From contig DASZBX010000119.1 in the NCBI GenBank assembly GCA_035943635.1, forward strand, positions 1 to 64,000: 64,000 nt of DNA. The letters run 5' to 3'. The stretch comes from DASZBX01 sp035943635. Its GTDB lineage: Bacteria > Actinomycetota > Actinomycetes > Streptomycetales > Catenulisporaceae. The position numbers and the translations under genes were made by a program. Shown here piece by piece: positions 43,924-50,774 of this stretch (its first letter is position 1; every line of letters begins with the position of its first letter). The notes beneath the pieces were generated by a model. That model saw only the letters and a list, made by a program, of their open reading frames with translations, had not been told where the DNA came from and ran no database searches.

Positions 43924-44808
43924 TTAGCCGAACCGGCCGTTGACGTAGTCGTAGGTGCGCTCGTCCTGCGGGGAGCCGAACATGGCCCCGGTGTCGCCGT
44001 ACTCGACGATCCGGCCCGGGGTGCCGGAGCTGGCCAGGAAGAAGGCGCACTGGTCGGAGACCCGCGCGGCCTGCTGCATGTTGTGGGTGACGATCACGAT
44101 GGTCACCTCCTCGGCCAGTTCCCGGATGGTCTCCTCGATCCGGTTGGTGGAGGTGGGGTCCAGGGCCGAGCAGGGTTCGTCCATCAGCAGGATCTGCGGC
44201 TGCACGGCGAGCGAGCGGGCGATGCACAGCCGCTGCTGCTGGCCGCCGGACAGGGCGCCGCCGGGCTGCTTGAGCCGGTCGGCCACCTCGTTCCACAGGC
44301 CGGCCCGGGACAGGCAGCTGCGCACCAGGTCGTCCAGGTCGTCCCGGCTGCGCCGGCGGCCGGTCAGCTTCAGGCCGGCCGTGACGTTGTCGTAGATGGA
44401 CATGGCCGGGAACGGGTTGGGCTTCTGGAACACCATCCCGATCCGGGAGCGGGCCTCGGTCAGCCGGCGGCCGGGGGCGTAGATGTCGGAGCCGTCCAGC
44501 AGCACCTCCCCGGCCAGGGCGGCCGAGGGGACCAGTTCGTGCATCCGGTTCAGGATCCGCAGGAAGGTGGACTTGCCGCAGCCGGACGGGCCGATCAGGG
44601 CGGTCACGTGCCCGGCCGGCATGGTCAGGGACACCCGGTCGAGCACCTTGTGGTCGCCGAACCAGGCCGAGACGGCCCGGGCCTCCAGGGTGCCGGAGAC
44701 CTGGTACGGACCGTGGCCGAGGTCCGCGCCGGCCTCGGCGCCGGTCCCGGCCGCCGGGCCGGTGCGGGTCGGGTCGGGCTCTTCGAGCAGCGTGGTCATG
44801 TCAGTCAT
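43924..44808 (-). CDS. pstB: Phosphate-type ABC importer ATP-binding protein PstB
   Basis: 294 residues. Walker A GPSGCGKST (73-81), Q-loop FQKPNPFPAMSIYDNV (a PstB hallmark), signature LSGGQQQRLCIARSLA, Walker B ILLMDEPCSALDP and H-loop VTHNMQQAARV are complete. The first ~40 residues are a disordered extension. ATG at 44808 with TGGAG six bases upstream. It is separated from pstC and pstA by seven other genes on the same strand, an unusual arrangement; 56 bases separate it from the sortase-like gene. Confidence 0.94.
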   Translation of the reverse strand: MTDMTTLLEEPDPTRTGPAAGTGAEAGADLGHGPYQVSGTLEARAVSAWFGDHKVLDRVSLTMPAGHVTALIGPSGCGKSTFLRILNRMHELVPSAALAGEVLLDGSDIYAPGRRLTEARSRIGMVFQKPNPFPAMSIYDNVTAGLKLTGRRRSRDDLDDLVRSCLSRAGLWNEVADRLKQPGGALSGGQQQRLCIARSLAVQPQILLMDEPCSALDPTSTNRIEETIRELAEEVTIVIVTHNMQQAARVSDQCAFFLASSGTPGRIVEYGDTGAMFGSPQDERTYDYVNGRFG

Positions 44809-44864
44809 CGGTTACTCCAGGCGGGCGGGTGGTCGAGCGGGCGGGCGGGTCGGCGGGGGGCGGG

Positions 44865-45776
44865 TCAGAGCAGGTTGGGCAGCAGGCGGGCGACGTGGTC
44901 GGCCAGGGTCAGGCCGAGCAAGCCGAGCACCGGGGCGCCGACCAGCCAGGTCTGCAGCCGGCCCCAGCGGCTGCGCAGGTAGTACGCGCCGGCGCAGGCC
45001 GCGGCGAGCAGTTCGGACCACCAGAAGATGGCCGTGCCGGCGCCGGAGTCCCCGGCCAGGACGCCCTCGGCCGGGCTGGTCGGCACGGCCGGGCCGCCCG
45101 GGTTCGGCTGGATCTTGGAGGTGAGCACCGCGTCCACCCAGGTCACGTCGCTCGGGAAGAAGGGGGTGCCGGCGGCGGTGGCCAGGATCAGGTAGCCCTG
45201 GTTGGGCATGGCGACCTTCTCCGGGCTGCCGGCGGTGCGCACGTCGAGCACCTTGTAGGTCGCCACGCCCTGGCCGGTGGTCAGCGAGATGGTCTCGCCG
45301 GGCAGCAGCTGGTTGATGTAGCGGAACGGGCCGCCGTAGGTCGCCTCGCGGCCGTAGATCTCGCACAGGCCGGCCTGGCCGGGCATCACGGTGTTGCGCA
45401 CGTGCCCGGGCCCGGCGTCCATGACCGGGGCGGTGGTGCCCTGGCCGACCACCTCGGTCAGGCCGATCTGCGGGATGGACAGCAGTGCCATCGGCGCGCC
45501 GAGCGAGAGCGGTTCGCCGAGGTAGTCGTAGCCGCTGATCGGTGCTTCGCTGTTGGCCAGTTGGTCGCGCAGGGTGTCGTACTCGAGTTGCTGGTCGTGG
45601 CTCTGCTGGAAGCCGCCGAGCACGGTGACCTCGGCCAGGAAGCAGCCGACGGCGACGGCCAGCACGCACAGCGCGACCCCGGCGTACCGGCTGAGCGCGG
45701 CCCGGTTCCACCGCGTGGCCGTGATCGGCGGCGGTTCGTACGCGGTGTCGGCCGGGGCTTCGACGACGATGGTCAC
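44865..45776 (-). CDS. Sortase-fold protein lacking all three catalytic residues
   Basis: 303 residues. One N-terminal helix (near 30-55), a class E-like sortase core from ~95 to 220, then C-terminal membrane segments (AIFWWSELLAAACAGAYYL, WLVGAPVLGLLGLTLADH). The core is recognisable by PQIGLTEVVGQGTT, GPGHVRNTVMPGQAGLCEIYG and ATYGGPFRYINQLLPGETI. Where sortases have the catalytic His (GHR/GHN) this has Arg143 in YGREATYGG; the TLxTC Cys is Ala201 in ILATA; no Arg occurs in the strand after it. It is therefore probably a pseudoenzyme or scaffold. GTG at 45776. It lies between a WxL-like gene and pstB. Confidence 0.82.
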   Translation of the reverse strand: MTIVVEAPADTAYEPPPITATRWNRAALSRYAGVALCVLAVAVGCFLAEVTVLGGFQQSHDQQLEYDTLRDQLANSEAPISGYDYLGEPLSLGAPMALLSIPQIGLTEVVGQGTTAPVMDAGPGHVRNTVMPGQAGLCEIYGREATYGGPFRYINQLLPGETISLTTGQGVATYKVLDVRTAGSPEKVAMPNQGYLILATAAGTPFFPSDVTWVDAVLTSKIQPNPGGPAVPTSPAEGVLAGDSGAGTAIFWWSELLAAACAGAYYLRSRWGRLQTWLVGAPVLGLLGLTLADHVARLLPNLL

Positions 45777-45801
45777 GGCGGGACTGTCCTTCCTCGGCGG
45801 A

Positions 45802-46389
45802 TCAGATCGCGGTCAGGGTGAGGGTGACGCTATAGAGCCCGGCGGCGGCGGTCGGCAGGTCCAGGGTCAGGGCTGCGCTCAGCCGCGCGGTGCCCAGGCC
45901 CACGCCGCCCGTGGTGTAGGCCAGGACCTGCGGCTGGGCCAGGCCGGCCGCGGAGCCGGGTTCGACGGCCAGGCCGAGGGTGATCCGCTGGCCGGGCGAG
46001 TAGCCGACCACGCTCGGGTTCCAGCCCAGGTCCTGGCCGTCGAACCCGGTCTGGCCGGGGCTCGCACCGGTGATCACCCCGGACAGGGTCCAGCCGGGAT
46101 TGCCGCTGCGGTTGTCGGTGACCGCGATCGGCTGGAGCCGGCCGACCGCGGTCAGCAGGGTGCCGCCGTGGCTCAGCGTGGGGCTGGGCAGGGTCACCTC
46201 GGCGGCCGGGACGCTGATCACCAGCGAGCCGGGCTGGAGGGTGGCGGCCAGCCGGATGGTGACCGGGTCCCCGGCCGCGTCGGTGAGCGCGGCCGACGCG
46301 TGCGCGGTCGCGGCGCTGAGCAGGCCGAACGCACCGCCGCAGAGCAGGACTGCGATGGTGCGGGCGAGCGGGCCCGGCGGCAGGGTCAC
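45802..46389 (-). CDS. Exported WxL-like surface protein
   Basis: 195 residues. A signal peptide (LARTIAVLLCGGAFGLLSAATAHA) precedes a beta-rich domain with two Trp-centred motifs, NPGWTLSGVI and LGWNPSVV, as in WxL cell-wall-binding domains, ending SVTLTLTAI. The domain is paralogous to the C-terminus of the Ig-like protein encoded at 47918-49513 (shared PGSLVIS, VTLPSP, LQPI, VTDNR). GTG at 46389 overlaps the stop of the DUF916-like gene (GTGA), so the two are translated together. It probably binds peptidoglycan or its DUF916 partner outside the membrane. Confidence 0.75.
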   Translation of the reverse strand: MTLPPGPLARTIAVLLCGGAFGLLSAATAHASAALTDAAGDPVTIRLAATLQPGSLVISVPAAEVTLPSPTLSHGGTLLTAVGRLQPIAVTDNRSGNPGWTLSGVITGASPGQTGFDGQDLGWNPSVVGYSPGQRITLGLAVEPGSAAGLAQPQVLAYTTGGVGLGTARLSAALTLDLPTAAAGLYSVTLTLTAI

Positions 46390-47708
46390 GGCCGCACCGG
46401 CTTGGGGTTCTGGTTCGCGGTGGCCGCCGAGGCCTTCGCCTTGGGCGCGGGCACGGTGGTTCTGGACCCCGCTCCGGCCTTGGGCGCGGGCACGGTGGCC
46501 CGGGGCTTGGCCGTGGTGGAGGTGCTCGGCTTGGGCGCGGTGGTCTTCGGGCCGGTCCTGGCCGGGCCGCCCGGGGCCTTGGACGTCGGGCCGCCGCCGG
46601 GGGTGGAGCCGCCGCCCGGGCGGCCGCGGCCGTCGGTGTTGCCGCCGGCCGCGAGCAGCTTGCGGATCCGGCGCCGGCGCCAGAACAGGTAGGCACCGGC
46701 AGCGAGCAGCAGGATCAGGATGATCAGCGGCCACGGGATCGCCACCATCGACGCGCTCTGCACCACGGTGGTGAACGCCGGGTCGATGTCACCGGGGTAG
46801 CCCGCCGGGGTGACCGAGACCCGGGCGGTGGCGCTGAAGGAGGGCGTGACGCCGTACACCTCGGTGGTCACCCGCATCGAGTCGCCGGGCAGCAGTTCCT
46901 TGATCGCGGCGATCGGGGTGCCCGGCTCGGAGCCGCCGACCATGCTGCTGACCCGGACGTCCTGGGTGCCGGTCAGCCGGATGTTGCCGGTGTTGGTCAC
47001 CACGTAGCTGACCGTCGCGGAGCCGCCGCCGAAGGGGTTGAGCGTGCCGTGGTAGACCGCGGAGACCTTGGTGACCGACAGCTGGGCGTGCAGCGCGCCG
47101 GGCACGCGGACCGCGACCCGGGTGCCGACCCGGGACTCGACCGCCACCTGGTTGCCCTTGGCGTCGTGGGTCATCGTGGTCAGCGAGGCCACGATGCCGC
47201 CGGCGTGGTCGCCGGGCGCGGCGTTCGCCGGGACCTTCAGGGTGAACGGGATGATCGCGGTGGACTTGGCCGGGATGGTGAGGAACGTCTGCGCGAGGGT
47301 GATCCAGAGGCCGAGGTCGGTGGGCTTCTGGGTGGAGGGCAGGACCGAGAAGCCGCCGTCCGCGGTGTTGTACGCGTCGGTCGCGTAGACGTGCAGCGAC
47401 AGCGGGTCGGAGCTGTAGTTGGTGACCGCGATGTGGTCGGTCTCCTGGGAGCCGCCGTTGGCCGCGTAGGAGATGGTCGAGCGGCCGTCCACGCCCTTGG
47501 CGGTGGCCGGCTGGATGCCGAAGGTGGCGTTGCCGGAGGCGGTGCCGTCGGCCGAGGGCGACAGGCCGGACGGGTCGCCGGACTGCGCGGTCGCCGGGGC
47601 GGCGGGCCCGGCCGGAGAGGTGGGCGCGGCCCAGGCGGAGCCGGTGAACAGGGCACTGGTCATGGCCACGGCGGCTAGGAAGGTCAGGATGGAGCGCGGT
47701 CGGGCCAT
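46386..47708 (-). CDS. DUF916/WxL-interacting membrane protein
   Basis: 440 residues. Signal peptide (ILTFLAAVAMTSALFTGSAWA), a first beta-sandwich with FGIQPATAKGVDGRSTISY and HIAVTNYSSDPLSLHVYATDA, a second one with GGIVASL, VGTRVAVRVPG and VVTNTGNIRLTG, a membrane helix (IPWPLIILILLLAAGAYLFW) near residues 325-348, and a cytosolic Lys/Thr/Pro-rich tail with two TVPAPKA repeats. This is the architecture of DUF916 proteins, which bind peptidoglycan and WxL proteins in Firmicutes. ATG at 47708 with GAAGGGA upstream. It overlaps the WxL-like gene that follows. Confidence 0.8.
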   Translation of the reverse strand: MARPRSILTFLAAVAMTSALFTGSAWAAPTSPAGPAAPATAQSGDPSGLSPSADGTASGNATFGIQPATAKGVDGRSTISYAANGGSQETDHIAVTNYSSDPLSLHVYATDAYNTADGGFSVLPSTQKPTDLGLWITLAQTFLTIPAKSTAIIPFTLKVPANAAPGDHAGGIVASLTTMTHDAKGNQVAVESRVGTRVAVRVPGALHAQLSVTKVSAVYHGTLNPFGGGSATVSYVVTNTGNIRLTGTQDVRVSSMVGGSEPGTPIAAIKELLPGDSMRVTTEVYGVTPSFSATARVSVTPAGYPGDIDPAFTTVVQSASMVAIPWPLIILILLLAAGAYLFWRRRRIRKLLAAGGNTDGRGRPGGGSTPGGGPTSKAPGGPARTGPKTTAPKPSTSTTAKPRATVPAPKAGAGSRTTVPAPKAKASAATANQNPKPVRP

Positions 47709-47853
47709 GGGATTCCCTTCGGAAACCGGATCGGGCGGGCAGGCGCGGGCTTGCGGGTGGTGCGGCGGGCGGTCACGCGGGTGGCGCGGCCGGGCGAACG
47801 GCGGACGAACGGCGGGATGACTGACGCCGACCGCCGGATGAGTCAGAATTGGC

Positions 47854-47890
47854 GGTGGTAGCCGGGCAGTATCGGTGCCCGGCTACCACC
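47854..47890 (-). terminator. GC hairpin after the Ig/WxL gene
   Basis: GGTGGTAGCCGGGC (47854-47867) is perfectly complementary to 47877-47890 with a 9-base loop, starting 27 bases after the stop of the preceding gene. It may reduce transcription into the DUF916-like gene. Confidence 0.6.
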
Positions 47891-47917
47891 TTCTCGTGCG
47901 GGTGGATCAGACCTCGA

Positions 47918-49513
47918 TCAGATCGCGGTCAGGGTCAGCGTCGCGGTGTAGGTTCCGGCCGTGGTGGTGGTCGGCACGTTCAGCTGAAGGTTCGCACCGA
48001 GGTGCGCGGTGCCCAGGCCCGCTCCGGCGGCCGCGGCCGCGAGGGTCTGCGCCGAGGCGAGGCCGGCGGTGCCGGTGTCGGACGGGGCCACGCCGGCGGC
48101 CGGCGCGACGACCGGGCCCTCGGTGATGGTCTGACCCGCGGAACCGGTGGCCGCGGTGGGCGTCCAGCCGAGGTTCTCCGCGTTGATCTGGGTCGTGCCG
48201 TCGGTGAAGGCGCTGACCAGGCCGGACACGGTCCAGCCGGGGTTACCGGCCCGGTTGTCCGTGACGGTGATCGGCTGCAGCGCACCGGAGGTGGTGAACA
48301 GGTTGCCGGAGCTGTTGAGCACCGGGCTGGGCAGGGTCACCTGCTGGTCCGGGATGCTGATGACCAGCGAGCCGGGCAGCACCGTGGTCGTGATCGTCTC
48401 CGTGCTCGAGGAGCCGGTGAACGCGGTGACCTGGAACGGAACCGCGGCGGCGGTGGCCGAGGCCAGGTACACCGTCGGATCCGTCGGGACGAAGTCCGCC
48501 GTGAAACCGTAGGTGCCCACGGCCAGCGTGCTGGTGTTGTACTGGGCCTGGCCGTTGACGACCGGGGCCGAGCCGAGGACCGTGGCGCCGCTGAGGAACT
48601 GGACCGAGCCGGCGGCGGTGGCCGGGGACACGGTCGCGTCCAGGGTCACCTCGCTGAACTGCTCGGCCGAGGAGCCCTGCGCCACGAGCAGCGAGGTGCT
48701 GGTCGGGGTCGCGGCGGCCGGGTTGACCACGTAGGACAGCACGGCGGAGGTCGACGTCGCGTAGACGGCGGCGTTGGCCGGCGTGAAGGCCGCGGTGATC
48801 GCGTGGGTCCCGATGCCGAGACCGGTGGTGACCAGGGTGGCGGCACCGTTGGTGACGGTGGCGGCGGCACCGAGCGCGCTGGTGCCGTTGTAGAACGTCA
48901 CCGTTCCGGCGGCCGCGGCCGGGGAGACGGTGGCGGTCAGGGTGACCGGGCTGCCGACCGTGGTCGGGGAGACCGGGCTGGCGACGACGGCCGTGCTGGT
49001 CGGCGTGGCCGGGGTGGCCGGGTTCACCGTGGTGAACGCGGTCTCACTGGTGAACCAGAGGTTCCCGGAGAAGTCCTCGTCGGAGGCGCCGAACAGCGGG
49101 GTGCACTGGACGTCGACGGTGTACTCGGTGGGCGCCGGGGCGGCCGGGTCGAGCAGCGTGACCTGGGCGTTCTGGGCCAGGGTGCGCAACGAGTTGCCGA
49201 AGGTGATGTCCAGGCCGCCGTCAGCGTTGGTCGGCCAGGCGCTGATCGGGCCCTTGGTGTCGGCGAACACGATCGGCGAGGTGGGGAAGTTGCCGCCGGT
49301 CACCACGATCTGGACGTCCGGGTCGCCGGACGGGCAGGCGGCCGGGGTGGAGACGGAGAAGTCCGTCGTGTCCTGGCCGGTGGCCTGGCTGAAGGTGATC
49401 GATCCACCGGAGGCGGCCAGGGCCGAGGAGGCACCGAGCAAGCTCACCGTACCGGCGCCGACCAGGGTCGCGACGGTGATCGCGGCTGAGCGCAGGAACC
49501 TGCTGCTGAGCAC
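47918..49513 (-). CDS. Exported Ig-like repeat protein with WxL-like C-terminus
   Basis: 531 residues. Signal peptide (AAITVATLVGAGTVSLLGASSALA), an N-terminal domain with two Cys (PAACPSGDP, DVQCTPLFG), two bacterial Ig-like repeats (VTLTATVSPAAAAGTVTFYN and VTLDATVSPATAAGSVQFLS), then a WxL-like domain (NPGWTVSGLV, LGWTPTAA) ending TLTLTAI like the 195-residue paralogue. No membrane anchor or LPxTG motif. GTG at 49513 has AAAGGA eight bases upstream. It probably forms an extracellular stalk or adhesin attached through its WxL-like end. Confidence 0.8.
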   Translation of the reverse strand: MLSSRFLRSAAITVATLVGAGTVSLLGASSALAASGGSITFSQATGQDTTDFSVSTPAACPSGDPDVQIVVTGGNFPTSPIVFADTKGPISAWPTNADGGLDITFGNSLRTLAQNAQVTLLDPAAPAPTEYTVDVQCTPLFGASDEDFSGNLWFTSETAFTTVNPATPATPTSTAVVASPVSPTTVGSPVTLTATVSPAAAAGTVTFYNGTSALGAAATVTNGAATLVTTGLGIGTHAITAAFTPANAAVYATSTSAVLSYVVNPAAATPTSTSLLVAQGSSAEQFSEVTLDATVSPATAAGSVQFLSGATVLGSAPVVNGQAQYNTSTLAVGTYGFTADFVPTDPTVYLASATAAAVPFQVTAFTGSSSTETITTTVLPGSLVISIPDQQVTLPSPVLNSSGNLFTTSGALQPITVTDNRAGNPGWTVSGLVSAFTDGTTQINAENLGWTPTAATGSAGQTITEGPVVAPAAGVAPSDTGTAGLASAQTLAAAAAGAGLGTAHLGANLQLNVPTTTTAGTYTATLTLTAI

Positions 49514-49584
49514 AGTTGAATCCTTTCTCTTCGCTGCGTGGGGGTCTGCCGGAAGCGGCCGGTCGGCCGGTCCCGGGCCCACCG

Positions 49585-50580
49585 TCACTGGGAGGTGGTG
49601 GTGGACGTGCTGCCGCAGTTCGGGTCGGCGGAGAACCCGTACTGGGTGATCGTGGCGGTGTTGGTGCAGATCAGCGAGTTCGGGCCGACGAAGACCGTGC
49701 TGGTCGGCGCGGTGTTCTCGGTGGCCGTCGGGACCACGTTGTAGACCTCGCGGGTGACCTGGAAGGACGGGTTGATCCCCTGCGAGGCGATGCCGTTGAT
49801 CACGCCGAGGACCGAGTTGCCGCGGACGTCGCCGATGGTCTGGCTCTCCTCGGCGTCCCAGGAGGCGATCGAGTACGGGATCAGGTTGTTCTGACCCAGC
49901 ACGGTGCCGTTCTGCTCCTCGACCAGGCTGCCGCCGGACATGTCCGTGATGCACGGGAAGTCGTTCGCGGTGACCTGGGCGTCGGTGATGCCCATCTCGG
50001 TCTCCCAGAACGAGCGGGTGCCCGAGCCGGGCTGGGGCAGCATCGGCTGGATGGTCCAGTTCGGCGCGGTGCCCACGTAGGTCGGGTTGCAGGTGTAGAT
50101 GGCCTGCAGCTGAGCCAGGGTCAGCTCACGCGGGATGATGCTGTTGGCGGTGACCGCGAAGGTGACGGCGTCCACGGCGAACGGGATGTAGGTCAGCTGC
50201 GCGCCGCCGGTGGCGGCGGTGTTCAGGCTGGAGGAGCGCGAGTACTGCAGGCAGCCGTTGTTGCTCGCCAGCGAGGCGAGCAGGGCGGTGCGGCCGGCGC
50301 CGGACCCGTTGGGCCGGTTGATCACGCAGTTCGAGGCCGACTGGGTCTGCACGGTGGCCGAACCGGTGGCGTCGTAGGAGCCGAGTACTTTGGTGCCGTT
50401 GATCGTGATCACGTTGGACAGCGCGTTCATCACCGGGGTGGTGGTGTCCGAGCCGACGCCGGCCAGCTGCCGGAACTGCGGTGAACCGGACGGGTCGGCC
50501 TGGGCCGAGGACGCGCCCAGCACCGTGGCGGTGAGCGCGAACGCTCCGGCCAGGGTGAGGAATTTCGCCCTTCTGTTCAC
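49585..50580 (-). CDS. Soluble PstS-like substrate-binding protein
   Basis: 331 residues. Signal peptide (LTLAGAFALTATVLGASSAQA) and a PstS-type binding-protein fold: LAGVGSDTTTPVMNAL for the phosphate-loop region, RPNGSGAGRTALL, LQYSRSSS, and PQPGSGTRSFWE, the TGSGT-like ligand loop. It lacks a lipobox Cys and a membrane anchor, and ends in a Ser/Thr tail (GSTSTTTSQ). GTG at 50580. It is the third binding protein of the run, placed between a hairpin and the Ig/WxL gene, and may be released or held by the surface scaffold. Confidence 0.82.
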   Translation of the reverse strand: MNRRAKFLTLAGAFALTATVLGASSAQADPSGSPQFRQLAGVGSDTTTPVMNALSNVITINGTKVLGSYDATGSATVQTQSASNCVINRPNGSGAGRTALLASLASNNGCLQYSRSSSLNTAATGGAQLTYIPFAVDAVTFAVTANSIIPRELTLAQLQAIYTCNPTYVGTAPNWTIQPMLPQPGSGTRSFWETEMGITDAQVTANDFPCITDMSGGSLVEEQNGTVLGQNNLIPYSIASWDAEESQTIGDVRGNSVLGVINGIASQGINPSFQVTREVYNVVPTATENTAPTSTVFVGPNSLICTNTATITQYGFSADPNCGSTSTTTSQ

Positions 50581-50718
50581 TCTTCTGCTTCCCTTCTGGG
50601 AGGAGACCCTGGGGCGGGGTTGCCTCAGGACACTTGGCGGGCTCGGTCCGGCCGCGGGCGGGCGGCGGCCGAACGGCCGGTGGGGCGGTCTGTGGTGGGG
50701 CGGCGGGCGCGGCGGCCG

Positions 50719-50762
50719 GGGCGGGGCGGCCCGGGCGGTCCGGCGCCCGGGCCGCCCCGCCC
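50719..50762 (-). terminator. 18-bp GC hairpin after the 889-residue gene
   Basis: Bases 50719-50736 are perfectly complementary to 50745-50762 with an 8-base loop, beginning 12 bases after the stop at 50775. It separates the transporter part of the run from the third binding-protein gene. Confidence 0.62.
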
Positions 50763-50774
50763 GCGGCCGCCCGG

